A DNA stretch of 64,000 bases. Origin: an uncultured Lachnospira sp. (lineage in GTDB: Bacteria; Bacillota; Clostridia; Lachnospirales; Lachnospiraceae). The stretch lies in contig CAJUKN010000006.1 of assembly GCA_910587485.1 (NCBI GenBank), positions 122,450 to 186,449 of the forward strand. The letters run 5' to 3'. Position 1 is the stretch's first letter; the number at the start of each line of letters is the position of its first letter. Below the pieces are notes generated by a model that was not told the DNA's origin, did no database searches, and worked only from the letters and a program-made list of their open reading frames with translations. A program made the translations under genes and the position numbers. Below are positions 17,535-26,892 of the stretch, piece by piece.

Positions 17535-18254
17535 ATGAAACATATTATAAAATCTGAAAATTATAGAAAATATTTTAAAGTACCTTTTATGATGGGACCA
17601 AACTGTTTAAGGCTTTTGGACGAATTGCTTGAAGAATATTCATTACAATATACATCAGACAATCTGGTTCTGGATTTGGGTTGTGGCAGTGGTGTAACTA
17701 GTTTATTTATAGCAAATGAAACTGGTGCAACCGTATATGCAAATGATTTATGGATTTCAGAACAAGCAAACCGCGAACGTTTTACAAATTGGAATATGCA
17801 GGATAAATTGATTCCTGTGCATGAAGATGCTACAAATCTGCATTTTGATAAAGAACTATTTGATGCTTTGATTAGCATTGATTCGTATCATTACTTTGCT
17901 GGAAAAGAAGGATTTTTTGTTAATAATATTCTACCTTGTATAAAGAGTGGAGGAATAGTCCTTATTGCAATTCCCGGTATCAAAAGAGAATATGACGGAC
18001 GAAGTGAGGAACTACTTACACCATGGTTAGGAACAGAAGCATATATGTTTCAAAGTGCTGATTTTTGGAAACGAATTATCGGAAAGCATAAAGATATTGA
18101 AGATGTCAGAACTTGGGAAATGTCATTGTTTGAGTTGCCTTGGCAGGAATGGTTTGATACAAAGCATAAATTTGCATTGAATGATAAAAAATATTTTGAA
18201 AGCATCATTAAACCATTTACTACTTTTGTTGGAATTATGGTTAAGAAAAAATAA
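17535..18254 (+). CDS. SAM-dependent class I methyltransferase
   Basis: A 239-residue soluble methyltransferase. The SAM-binding motif I is clear (NLVLDLGCGSGVTSLFIAN, about residues 42-60), followed by motif II (ATVYANDLW) and a motif IV-like region (FDALISIDSYHYFAG). The family resembles methyltransferases that act on small molecules in single-gene units; the substrate is not predictable. The ribosome site GAAAGGA is ten bases before the ATG. A terminator at 18315 follows. Confidence 0.82.
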   Translation: MKHIIKSENYRKYFKVPFMMGPNCLRLLDELLEEYSLQYTSDNLVLDLGCGSGVTSLFIANETGATVYANDLWISEQANRERFTNWNMQDKLIPVHEDATNLHFDKELFDALISIDSYHYFAGKEGFFVNNILPCIKSGGIVLIAIPGIKREYDGRSEELLTPWLGTEAYMFQSADFWKRIIGKHKDIEDVRTWEMSLFELPWQEWFDTKHKFALNDKKYFESIIKPFTTFVGIMVKKK

Positions 18255-18314
18255 CAAAATAAATATTATTCTTGTACAAAGATTACGCATATCACAATAG
18301 TATTGGCAAAAGTA

Positions 18315-18340
18315 GGGGTGAAATAAATCGCCCCTTTATC
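18315..18340 (+). terminator. Terminator after the methyltransferase gene
   Basis: A seven-pair stem (GGGGTGA/TCGCCCC, one G-U) followed by TTTATCTTT. Confidence 0.65.
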
Positions 18341-18472
18341 TTTGCTATGATAATTCTATTGTATATATTGTCTGAAGCTATACTAAAAAAGTAGATATAA
18401 TAATGAGAAACCATTGTAATAAAGTAAACATAAAATTTACTATTTTAAATTAATAATAATAAAATCCAAACA

Positions 18473-18796
18473 CTATTTTAGAAAATCTTTTCTCATAGGA
18501 TTGAATACATCAACAAGAATCCCATCTTCAAGACATGTAACACCATGTTCAGCATTTGATGGCATATATACGCTGTCACCTTGTTTTACAATTTTTGTTT
18601 CACCATCAATTGTAAATTCAAAGCTTCCCTTTGCAATATAGGTTATTTGGAGATGTTCATGGCTATGGAAATTTCCCTTAGCACCTTTTTGAAATGAGAT
18701 TTCACACATCATAAGTTCATCAGAATAACATAAAATTTTTCGTTGAACGCCCGGTTCACAATCAGTAGCAATTACATCTTTATTAAAAGTAAACAT
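18473..18796 (-). CDS. Small cupin-domain protein
   Basis: A 107-residue single-domain cupin. Motif 1 (HSHEHLQITYIAKG) supplies metal-binding histidines and a glutamate-position residue, and motif 2 is PSNAEHGV. The start is the ATG after GGAGGATTTTT; an upstream in-frame ATG lacks a ribosome site. Such cupins often act in sugar metabolism or as small-molecule sensors; the substrate is unknown. It is a single gene. Confidence 0.75.
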   Translation of the reverse strand: MFTFNKDVIATDCEPGVQRKILCYSDELMMCEISFQKGAKGNFHSHEHLQITYIAKGSFEFTIDGETKIVKQGDSVYMPSNAEHGVTCLEDGILVDVFNPMRKDFLK

Positions 18797-19055
18797 AAAA
18801 ATCCTCCATTCTATTGGTATAAGGATAACACAAAAAGCTGTCTTCATTGGTTTATTATTTTAAAATTATTTTGTTATATTTATAATATAATTAACCGATA
18901 AAAGTATACTATTATCTTTAGAGATAGTCAAGGCAAGAGAAAAGCAACCAATAATGTATCTTTTGATATTTACTATTATTGTCTTTCAAGTATTTATATA
19001 TTATAATCAATTTATTTAAATGTTATATAATAAATCAAGGACGCACTTAATAGTT

Positions 19056-19429
19056 ATGATGGAAAGTTTTGAAATAATAACTCTTTATCATGGTTCAAAA
19101 TCGGGAATTTTTAACAGAAAAAGCTTGTAAAAATATAAAAATTTTAGATGAACAAGAACTTTCAGAAGATGACCGAAATAAATTAAAACAAGAAAGTGAA
19201 ATGAATCGTTCCAAAGGTATTGCGATAGCATATGTATTGGATTGGCTATATCTATCGTTATTGGCATTATTACACAAATGAATATAGTCGAGAAATATAT
19301 AAAATTGCTGATGCAAATACAATGAATGAGTGTTGGCTTGTATTTCATACATTAGATGTTGAGATGGCTATTGATGATTTAAAAAATAGATATAAGCAAA
19401 AATGTAATGCAAGCAGTGAAGTAGATTGA
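19056..19429 (+). pseudogene. Decayed DUF3990-like toxin module remnant
   Basis: The frame from 19056 reads MMESFEIITLYHGSKSGI, the typical opening of DUF3990 (ADP-ribosyltransferase-like) proteins, then stops after about 20 codons. A second frame (ILDEQELSEDDRNKLKQESE to YVLDW) and a third (GYIYRYWHYYTNEYSREIYK to MAIDDLKNRYKQ) join smoothly across a frameshift near 19245 and look like the end of a different small protein. So the locus seems to have lost most of the toxin gene by deletion and then frameshifted. The last codons run into a dispersed repeat (19407-19445). Family naming is from memory. Confidence 0.5.
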
Positions 19430-19445
19430 AAATATCCACTTTGAC
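19407..19445 (+). repeat. Two-hairpin repeat, partial copy R8
   Basis: It matches the 3' half of the family: GCAAGCAG, GATTGAAAATATCCAC and TTTGAC. Confidence 0.55.
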
Positions 19446-19472
19446 TTTTTTATAAAATAAAACAATGTAGAA

Positions 19473-20243
19473 ATGAGAATTGATATGTATTTTATATGGC
19501 TGATATTGTCCCTTTTATGTTTATCCTATTATGTAGTATGTGCATTATATGCAGGGATACACTCTTCTTTTATCTTTATATGGCTGTTTGGAAGTATTTT
19601 CTTTGGTGTTCTGTTTGTGTTAAGATGGGCAGAAGTTAAGAAAATAATTTTGTTTCCGCACTTTTTTATATATGGTATTTATATCTTTATTGCCATATGT
19701 TTTACAATATTTGTTATGATAGAAGCAATGATTATAAAAAATATGAACAGTAAACCAGATGATGATTGCAAGTATATGATTGTGCTTGGCTGTCAGATAA
19801 GAGGTGATATAATAACAAAATCTCTTAGAATGAGGCTTGATGTTGCTTATGAATATGCAAACCGCAATCCACAGGTAATTATTATTGTTTCAGGCGGTAA
19901 GGGGCAAGGTGAAAATACCAGTGAGGCAGAGGCAATGTATAAATATCTTACACAAAAAGGCATTGATGGCAGCAGAATTATAAAAGAAGAACAATCAACC
20001 AATACCGATGAAAATATGAGCTATAGCGCAGAATTTATAGAAAATAAAGAGGATAAGGTAGCCATTGTGACAAGTAATTTTCATATCTTTAGAGCAAAAT
20101 TATTGGCAAAAGCAAAAGGGCTTTGCAACATATGTGCTGCTGCAAGCCCAAGTGACAGCATATTATTAGTTAATTATATGGTTCGTGAAGCAATCGGCGT
20201 TGTCAAGGATTTTGTGGTTGGGAATTTTCAAAAAAGTTTTTAA
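19473..20243 (+). CDS. YdcF-family (DUF218) membrane protein
   Basis: A 256-residue protein with about four N-terminal membrane segments (residues 5-95) and a C-terminal DUF218 domain opening CKYMIVLGCQIRGD. Further signatures are IIIVSGGKGQGE and the late KVAIVTSNFHIFRAKLLAKA. Relatives such as SanA, ElyC and YdcF are linked to envelope functions in other bacteria; the reaction is unknown. A second ATG four codons in is possible. Its 3' end overlaps the convergent patatin-like gene by 41 bases. Confidence 0.82.
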   Translation: MRIDMYFIWLILSLLCLSYYVVCALYAGIHSSFIFIWLFGSIFFGVLFVLRWAEVKKIILFPHFFIYGIYIFIAICFTIFVMIEAMIIKNMNSKPDDDCKYMIVLGCQIRGDIITKSLRMRLDVAYEYANRNPQVIIIVSGGKGQGENTSEAEAMYKYLTQKGIDGSRIIKEEQSTNTDENMSYSAEFIENKEDKVAIVTSNFHIFRAKLLAKAKGLCNICAAASPSDSILLVNYMVREAIGVVKDFVVGNFQKSF

Positions 20244-21072
20244 CCGTGTCTGATATGGCAATTCCTTTTTCATAACCTTCATCATATAAGGTTTGAATTT
20301 TTGTGTTATCTCGTTCAAGGCGAGAAAAACCTTGTGTACTTTCAGGACGTATCACAATAACTTTGCCTTGTTTTTCCAGTTTTTCCAATTTGCGTACACA
20401 TTTATTGTATCGACCAGCACGTTTCACTAAATCTTTTGAAATTTCAGGATATTTTAGAAAGGCTCTTGCGAGCATTTTTGTAGAAGAAGATGTTTTTTTC
20501 CGATAACCAGCTTCTCTAGTTAGAACAACAACGACTTTGTCACAGCCATCAGCAAATGCTTTTTCATAAGGAATCGAGTCGCTTAAACCTCCATCAAGAT
20601 AAGGTGTTTCATCAATATAAATAAATGGAAACAACATAGGAAGGGCGCAAGTGGCTCGAAGAACTGTATTTTTCTTATCTTGTCCGGTATAAGGGAAATA
20701 TTCAGCTTTTCCCGTGAATACATTGGTTGTCACAACATAAAATTCACCCTTATATGCCTGAAATGTCTCATAGTCAAATGGCAGCAATTCATTTGGTATG
20801 GTTTCATATACAAACTCCAATCCATAGTAAGAACTATTTTTAGAATCAAACCAATTATGCAAGCTCATATATCGTTTATCATTTCCATAGTCAAGAGCAA
20901 TTTTAAGATTGCGTCCTTTTTGTTTTGATATATAAGAGACACCATTAGCTGCACCAGCCGAGTTAGCAATTACATAGTCTGGAAAAATATGTTTTTCTAT
21001 AAATGCATCCATGACACCACAAGAAAAAATCGTTCGTGAGGCACCACCTTCAAATACAATACCTGTTTTCAT
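20203..21072 (-). CDS. Patatin-like phospholipase
   Basis: A 289-residue patatin-family acyl hydrolase. The oxyanion glycine motif is FEGGASR at residues 7-13, the nucleophile serine lies in ANSAGAANG (the G-x-S-x-G elbow has alanine at its first position), and the dyad aspartate lies in DGGLSD (about residue 160). The C-terminal part (VIRPESTQGFSRLERD) resembles the DUF6363 tail of clostridial patatin proteins. It probably hydrolyses lipids in the cytoplasm or at the membrane. Its end overlaps the YdcF-like gene tail to tail. No strong ribosome site is visible. Confidence 0.85.
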   Translation of the reverse strand: MKTGIVFEGGASRTIFSCGVMDAFIEKHIFPDYVIANSAGAANGVSYISKQKGRNLKIALDYGNDKRYMSLHNWFDSKNSSYYGLEFVYETIPNELLPFDYETFQAYKGEFYVVTTNVFTGKAEYFPYTGQDKKNTVLRATCALPMLFPFIYIDETPYLDGGLSDSIPYEKAFADGCDKVVVVLTREAGYRKKTSSSTKMLARAFLKYPEISKDLVKRAGRYNKCVRKLEKLEKQGKVIVIRPESTQGFSRLERDNTKIQTLYDEGYEKGIAISDTVKNFFENSQPQNP

Positions 21073-21343
21073 AATGATATTAGCTGCAATCGCACTATTT
21101 GTGTGATAAGAGCAGTACTCCTTTCTTTATTGATATAAGTTATTTTATGTTTCAGAATAATGATTCTTATGTTTTTCAACAAGTTTAAATTTGATAAGTG
21201 AATTTTTTTCTAGCCATTATACAACAAATATTTATAAACGCAAAGTACTTAATATTGGATTTTGGTAAATATTTTGCAACAAGAAGGGGAATGTGGTACA
21301 ATCAGTAAACAGAAATCGATATTATTAGGAAAAGAAGATTAAT

Positions 21344-21799
21344 ATGGTTCTTGAAGATGGAATTACAGGCTTTTTTCAACAAGCTGTAAAGAGTTGTGTT
21401 TATATAGAATTAAAAAAATCCTTTCAACAATTTTGTTATGAATTGGCTAATATCAATCATGGCAAAGTATTTTATATAGAAGATTCATTAAATAGTAAAA
21501 ATTTTTATTTTGCTAAACTTGAACTTTATTTTACAAAAATCTTTGTTTTAGCAAATGCAAGGTATCCTTATTTAGCATTTGCTTCTTTGTTAGAGTATGA
21601 AAAAATTGAATTTATCAATAAATCGTTGGATTGGAAGCTGCCGCTTTTTTTGAAATATACTATATTAAGTGTAGAAGAATTAAAAATAAAGTATTGTGAT
21701 AAAGAAGTAGAAAATCATTTGAATAATGCAGAAATCAAGCAAGTTTTATATTGGAAACCAACAACGGTGGGAGAAGTTATTTTTAATTTTTGGGATTAA
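21344..21799 (+). CDS. Hypothetical protein, 151 residues
   Basis: I do not recognise this protein. It is soluble, rich in aromatic residues (FCYELANINHGKVFYIEDS), and has no signal peptide or membrane segment. An AAGAAGA-type ribosome site precedes the ATG. It stands alone between the patatin gene and the alkylation-repair-like gene, with 77 bases to the latter. Confidence 0.5.
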   Translation: MVLEDGITGFFQQAVKSCVYIELKKSFQQFCYELANINHGKVFYIEDSLNSKNFYFAKLELYFTKIFVLANARYPYLAFASLLEYEKIEFINKSLDWKLPLFLKYTILSVEELKIKYCDKEVENHLNNAEIKQVLYWKPTTVGEVIFNFWD

Positions 21800-21876
21800 A
21801 AGTATATTTATATAAAATGTTAAAATATAGAACATTTTTAAATAGAGCAATTTTATAATTAAAGAGTGGAGTAAAA

Positions 21877-22659
21877 ATGGATAAATTAATAAGAGAACAA
21901 CTATTGAATATGGCTGAATCAAAATATGGTGAATTTTCAGCTGCTTTGATACCGGGCTGCGACAACCTTATTGGCGTAAGAATACCAGCGTTAAGAAAGC
22001 TTGCAAAAGAGTTGGTAAAAAATAATAGTAATTGGCGACAACTGTTAGAAGAACCGGATATCTATTTTGAAGAAACAATGCTTCGTGGCATGATTATAGG
22101 AATAGGATGTTATAAAGATAAAGATGTGGATAAAGGGGTAAAAGAGTTATGTCAATTTGCGCCAATGGTGGATAACTGGTCGATATGCGACTGTTTTTGT
22201 ACATCGTTTACTTTATGTGAGGATTACAAAGAAGAATTTTTGCCTGTTATTGTGGAATTTCTTGAATCAAAAGAGGAATTTAAAGTGCGTATAGGTTTTA
22301 TTTTATTGTTAAGTCATTACCTAAAAGTGGCTTCAGACGGAAGCAATACGTCACGAAAGAAAGTAGTTGAACTTGCAGATATTGAAGGCGAGAGCAATCA
22401 CACTTTAAAGTATTTAGATTTTATTTTTGAAAAACTTGCAAAAAATCATACAGAAGGGTATTATGCTCAAATGGCAGCCGCATGGCTTCTTGCAGAGTGT
22501 TTTGTGACTTGTCCTAAACCGACATGGGATTTTATCAACAATAAAGGACGAGATGCAATGGATATATATACCTATAATAAAGCGTTGTCTAAAATATGTG
22601 AATCGAAAAATCCATCTAGTGAAGTGAAGTTAAAAATAAAAGCATTAAAAAAGCATTGA
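21877..22659 (+). CDS. AlkD-like DNA alkylation repair protein
   Basis: A 260-residue all-helical protein of the AlkD/HEAT-repeat DNA glycosylase family. Characteristic parts are GVRIPALRKLAKEL near residue 33, a helix-rich middle, and NWSICDCFCTSF, which corresponds to the NWD-type substrate-pocket motif. The known AlkD removes 3-methyl and 7-methyl purines; several relatives have lost activity, so function is likely but not certain. It lies 20 bases before coaX and is probably cotranscribed with it. The ribosome site GAGTGGAG precedes the ATG. Confidence 0.82.
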   Translation: MDKLIREQLLNMAESKYGEFSAALIPGCDNLIGVRIPALRKLAKELVKNNSNWRQLLEEPDIYFEETMLRGMIIGIGCYKDKDVDKGVKELCQFAPMVDNWSICDCFCTSFTLCEDYKEEFLPVIVEFLESKEEFKVRIGFILLLSHYLKVASDGSNTSRKKVVELADIEGESNHTLKYLDFIFEKLAKNHTEGYYAQMAAAWLLAECFVTCPKPTWDFINNKGRDAMDIYTYNKALSKICESKNPSSEVKLKIKALKKH

Positions 22660-22679
22660 AAGGAGCATTTTAGGAAAAA

Positions 22680-23453
22680 ATGATTTTAGCAATTGATATG
22701 GGAAATACCAATATTGTAATTGGTTGTGTTGATGATAACAAAGTATATTTTGAAGAAAGACTTTCAACAGATATATCAAAAACAGAATTAGAATATGTTG
22801 TTATATTTAAAACGGTTTTAGATTTATATCATATTGATAAGAGCAGTATTGATGGAGCTATTTTGTCGTCCGTTGTGCCACAGCTAACCAATATTATTAA
22901 GTCAGCAATTTATAAGCTCACGAATGTGAATCCTCTAGTAGTAGGACCGGGAATTAAGACAGGATTAAATCTTTTAATGGACGAACCTAAGAGAGTGGGA
23001 AGCGATTTGATTGTGGATGCGGTAGCTGCCATTAAAGAATATGGCGCACCAGTTATTATTATTGATATGGGAACAGCTACGACAATGTCTGTTGTTGATT
23101 CTAAAGGCAATTATGTTGGCGGCGTTATTATGCCCGGCATTCATGCAGCGTTGGATTCTTTGGTATCAAAGGCAGCACAGCTTTCAAGGATTAGTATTGA
23201 TGCATTAGGTCATGTGATTGGAAAAAATACAATGGATTGTATGAAAAGTGGGATATTGTATGGTAATGCCTGTTGTATAGATGGTATGATTGATAGAATT
23301 TGCGAGGAGTTGGGAGAGAAGAATATAAAAGTAGTTGCTACAGGGGGGTTGTCAAAGGTGGTTGTACCAGAGTGTAAACATGAAATTATACTAGATAATG
23401 AATTGTTATTAAAAGGTCTTCAAATTATTTATAAGAAAAATGTAAATTGTTAG
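22680..23453 (+). CDS. coaX: Type III pantothenate kinase
   Basis: CoaX phosphorylates pantothenate in the first step of coenzyme A synthesis. The 257 residues show the actin-like ATPase motifs LAIDMGNTNIVIG at the start and IIIDMGTATTMSVVD near residue 123, plus GGVIMPG. The length is typical. The next gene, eight bases on, is coaBC, which performs the next two steps, so the operon is functionally coherent. Confidence 0.95.
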   Translation: MILAIDMGNTNIVIGCVDDNKVYFEERLSTDISKTELEYVVIFKTVLDLYHIDKSSIDGAILSSVVPQLTNIIKSAIYKLTNVNPLVVGPGIKTGLNLLMDEPKRVGSDLIVDAVAAIKEYGAPVIIIDMGTATTMSVVDSKGNYVGGVIMPGIHAALDSLVSKAAQLSRISIDALGHVIGKNTMDCMKSGILYGNACCIDGMIDRICEELGEKNIKVVATGGLSKVVVPECKHEIILDNELLLKGLQIIYKKNVNC

Positions 23454-23461
23454 GAGGATTT

Positions 23462-24655
23462 ATGTTAAAAGGTAAAAATGTTTTGCTTGGCGTGACGGGA
23501 AGTATAGCTGCTTATAAGATAGCTAGTCTTGCCAGTGCATTAAAGAAATTGCAATGCAATGTCAATGTGATAATGACAGAAAATGCTACAAATTTTATCA
23601 ATCCTATTACATTTGAATCATTGACTGGGAATAAATGTATAGTAGATACATTTGACCGAAATTTTCAGTTTCACGTAGAGCATGTATCTTTGGCAAAAAT
23701 GACAGACCTTGTGCTTGTGGCACCTGCAACGGCTAATTTTTTGGCAAAGGCAGCTTATGGGTTTGCTGATGATATGCTTACTACAACATTTTTGGCATGT
23801 GATTGTAAAAAAATCATTGCACCAGCAATGAATACACATATGTATAATAACTCTATCGTTCAGGACAATATAGAACGATTAAAGAATATGGGGTATGAAG
23901 TTATTAGTCCAGTAAGCGGATACCTTGCCTGTGGCGATACAGGAGATGGCAAAATGCCCGAACCAGAGCAATTATTATCAAGTATCCTGCATGAGCTTGC
24001 ATATGAAAAAGATATGAGAGGATTTAAAGTTACCGTTACGGCAGGTGCTACAAGAGAAGCGATTGACCCTGTGCGTTTTATCTCTAATAAGTCTACCGGA
24101 AAAATGGGATATGCACTGGCAGAAAATGCAAGTTTGAGGGGTGCCGAAGTTACATTGATAGCAGGTGCAACCAATTTAAAAGATTTGCCTTATGTCCATA
24201 TGGTTCATATAGAATCGGCAAAAGAAATGTATGATGCTGTTATGAAGTCAGCCATTGACAGTGATATTATAGTGAAGGCGGCAGCAGTGGCAGATTATAG
24301 ACCAAAAACGGTTGCATCAAATAAGATAAAGAAAAAGGATTCTGACATGTCCATTGAGTTGGAACGAACAGATGACATTATTGCAAGTCTTGGGCAGAAT
24401 AAGAAGAAAACATTATTTTTATGCGGTTTTTCAATGGAAACAGAAAATATGTTAGAAAATGCTAAGAACAAGTTGGAAAATAAAAATTTGGATATGATTG
24501 TAGCAAATAATGTAAAAGCCGAAGGGGCAGGATTTGGAACAGATACGAATGTGGTAACGATTATCACAAAAGATACGTGCGAGGAATTGCCAATAATGAG
24601 CAAAAGTCAAGTGGCTAGTCGGATTTTTGATAAAATACTTCAAATAAGACAATAG
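23462..24655 (+). CDS. coaBC: Bifunctional phosphopantothenoylcysteine decarboxylase / synthase
   Basis: CoaBC joins cysteine to 4'-phosphopantothenate and decarboxylates the product. The N-terminal flavin-dependent CoaC half has GVTGSIAAYKIASLA, the active-site histidine region HVEHVSLAK and the substrate-lid motif PAMNTHMYNN. The CoaB half starts near residue 180 (KVTVTAGATREAIDPVRFIS) and contains KKKDSDMSIELERTDDI. Total length is 397 residues. The start is the ATG after GGAGGATTT, eight bases beyond coaX. It is cotranscribed with coaX. Confidence 0.95.
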   Translation: MLKGKNVLLGVTGSIAAYKIASLASALKKLQCNVNVIMTENATNFINPITFESLTGNKCIVDTFDRNFQFHVEHVSLAKMTDLVLVAPATANFLAKAAYGFADDMLTTTFLACDCKKIIAPAMNTHMYNNSIVQDNIERLKNMGYEVISPVSGYLACGDTGDGKMPEPEQLLSSILHELAYEKDMRGFKVTVTAGATREAIDPVRFISNKSTGKMGYALAENASLRGAEVTLIAGATNLKDLPYVHMVHIESAKEMYDAVMKSAIDSDIIVKAAAVADYRPKTVASNKIKKKDSDMSIELERTDDIIASLGQNKKKTLFLCGFSMETENMLENAKNKLENKNLDMIVANNVKAEGAGFGTDTNVVTIITKDTCEELPIMSKSQVASRIFDKILQIRQ

Positions 24656-24669
24656 AAATGAGGTTAAAA

Positions 24670-26331
24670 ATGAAAAATTTAAAAGTAAAAGCATTGATAA
24701 TAGGAAGTGTTTTATTAGTGCTTCTAGCGGCAATCTATTACTATGTTGCACTTCCAGCAATCAATATACACTCATCTGGTTTTTGGAAGTTTATTTTATT
24801 TATATTGGCTGCTGCAACTATGTTATTTGTATTATTTCATGCTAAAATACAACCCAAAAATGAGATTGTTAGGAATAAACATGTTAAAGCATTTGCACTT
24901 GAATTTAAAAATCCAAAAGACCGAGTGATTTTTAGATTAATGATGGGTGTGGTAATCGGTGCTGTAGCTATATTTTTGATTGGTTCGCTGCTTTCTTCTG
25001 AGGTCATAAACGCATCAAAATATCAAGCGCTTCTTACCGTTGAGACAAAAAATTTTAAAGAAGATATAAAAGAAGTTTCTTATAATCAGATTCCTATTCT
25101 TGATAAAGAGTCAGCGGCAACGATTGGCAACAGAGTTATGGGAACAATGGTTGATATTGTTTCACAGTTTGAAATTAGTGATATGTATGCACAGATTAAC
25201 TATAAAAATAAACCTGTAAGAGTTTCTCCATTAAAGTATGGAAGTCTAATTAAATGGTTTGCCAATCAATCCGATGGCTTGCCGGGATATGTAAGAATTG
25301 ATATGACAACACAAGAGGCAGAAATTGTGAGGCTTTCAGAAGGTATCAAATATTCGACAAGCGACCATTTTGGCAGAAATATTTACAGGCATTTACGATT
25401 TGCTTATCCAACATATATTTTTGATACCATTAGTTTTGAAATTGATGAAGATGGAACACCATATTGGATATGTCCTACAAAAAAATATAATATAGGATTG
25501 TTTGGCGGTGTAACGGTTGACCGAGTGATATTGTGCAATGCGATTACAGGAGAAATGACGGATTATGATGTGACCGAAGTCCCACAATGGGTCGATAAAG
25601 TGTATTCAGCAGAATTATTAATCGAATTATATGATTATTATGGAACATTAAAACATGGTTATTTTAATAGTATCCTCAGTCAAAAAGATTGTTTAAAAAC
25701 AACAGATGGATATAATTATATGGCTATGAATGATGATGTATGGGTATATACAGGGGTTACATCAGTGGGACAGGACGAATCCAATGTTGGATTTGTATTG
25801 ATGAATCAAAGAACAATGGAGACGCGCTATTATACCATTGCAGGTGCAGAGGAGTTTTCAGCAATGTCATCTGCGGAAGGCAAAGTACAGCATTTGAATT
25901 ATAAAGCAACATTTCCACTGCTTCTTAATGTAGGTGGAGAACCAACTTATTTTATGGCGTTAAAGGATAGTGCAGGTTTGGTGAAATCATATGCAATGTT
26001 AAATATTGAAAAATACCAGACGGTTGCTATTGGTGATACAGTCAATGAATGTGAGAAAAATTATATCAATATGCTTAAAAATAATGGTATCACTGTCGAA
26101 GAACAAAAAGAAGAATTACAGATTGTTGGAACAGTAACCAAAATAGTGCCAACGGTTATAGATGGTAACTCGCATTATTACATTCTTCTTGATAATAAAA
26201 AAGAAATATACGATGTGAGTGTAAAAGAAAACCCTACTGTAATTCTTGTTGAGCAAGGAAACACAATAACACTTACTTATACAAAAGCAGAAGGTGTAAA
26301 CACAGCAAATATTAAAAAAATTGACAATTGA
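24670..26331 (+). CDS. Conserved membrane protein with large extracellular domain
   Basis: A 553-residue protein with three N-terminal membrane segments (about residues 8-28, 37-55 and 92-115) and a long probably extracytoplasmic region. A C-terminal OB-like stretch (VGTVTKIVPTVIDGNSHYYI) is reminiscent of nucleic-acid or ligand-binding small barrels. I cannot name a family with confidence. The start is the ATG five bases after GAGG, four codons inside the longest frame. It follows coaBC by 14 bases and may be cotranscribed. Confidence 0.6.
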   Translation: MKNLKVKALIIGSVLLVLLAAIYYYVALPAINIHSSGFWKFILFILAAATMLFVLFHAKIQPKNEIVRNKHVKAFALEFKNPKDRVIFRLMMGVVIGAVAIFLIGSLLSSEVINASKYQALLTVETKNFKEDIKEVSYNQIPILDKESAATIGNRVMGTMVDIVSQFEISDMYAQINYKNKPVRVSPLKYGSLIKWFANQSDGLPGYVRIDMTTQEAEIVRLSEGIKYSTSDHFGRNIYRHLRFAYPTYIFDTISFEIDEDGTPYWICPTKKYNIGLFGGVTVDRVILCNAITGEMTDYDVTEVPQWVDKVYSAELLIELYDYYGTLKHGYFNSILSQKDCLKTTDGYNYMAMNDDVWVYTGVTSVGQDESNVGFVLMNQRTMETRYYTIAGAEEFSAMSSAEGKVQHLNYKATFPLLLNVGGEPTYFMALKDSAGLVKSYAMLNIEKYQTVAIGDTVNECEKNYINMLKNNGITVEEQKEELQIVGTVTKIVPTVIDGNSHYYILLDNKKEIYDVSVKENPTVILVEQGNTITLTYTKAEGVNTANIKKIDN

Positions 26332-26399
26332 CAAATAAAAATAAAATGATATACTTACAGATAAATGTAAAATAAATCATTACAAAATATTAATTGAAT

Positions 26400-26728
26400 A
26401 TAAAAAACGTTGACGAGACAAGTAGCATATTAGCAGAGTCCAGAGAGAGATGCATCCTGATACAATTTGTTTGTTTGGGATTGCTGGAAGCATCTTACAT
26501 CGAACAATATGTGAATACCAGCTCTGAGTGCCTCTAATCAAGGTCGGTGATTCCGTTATCATCAATAAAGAGAGGTCATTGTAAAATGATAGTAATCTAT
26601 ATGCTTACTATAAAAAGATAAGTTTTAGAACAAAAACTTTTTAACAATACAGTGGCAAATAGGGTGGAACCGCGAGTATAATTATTCGTCCCTTGTTGTA
26701 TGGCAAATGCAGCAGGGACGATTTTTTT
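26400..26728 (+). promoter_or_regulatory. Threonine T-box riboswitch leader of thrS
   Basis: The invariant T-box sequence AGGGTGGAACCGCG is at 26661-26674. A threonine specifier codon ACC lies at 26517-26519 in the GTGAATACCAGC context of the specifier loop. The terminator hairpin is formed by CGTCCCT (from 26687) and AGGGACG with a T run ending at 26727. Uncharged threonine tRNA would stabilise the antiterminator and turn on thrS. Confidence 0.93.
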
Positions 26729-26781
26729 ATGCGCAGAATAATAGAAAAATTAATTGTTGTCACCATACATTTCACAGGGCT

Positions 26782-26886
26782 ATTTGTGCCGAGAACGTCA
26801 CAAATAAACCCTTATCCGACAAGAGAAGCTGTATTAGCAGATTTTTCTTACAGTTTCTTGAACAAGATACGTTCTCAGAATGGAGG
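26782..26886 (+). promoter_or_regulatory. Post-terminator leader with loop-to-SD-proximal complementarity
   Basis: Between the T-box terminator and the thrS start is a hairpin (ATTTGTG 26782-26788 with CACAAAT 26799-26805). Its loop contains GAGAACGT (26791-26798), a perfect eight-base complement of ACGTTCTC (26869-26876) six bases before the GGAGG ribosome site. It could form a pseudoknot that affects translation. Confidence 0.35.
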
Positions 26887-26892
26887 ATTATT

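Noticed and set aside
26707..26892. N-terminal extension of ThrS by 62 codons
   Set aside because: It lies in the T-box terminator and leader; the TGS domain starts at the ATG at 26893 with a good ribosome site.
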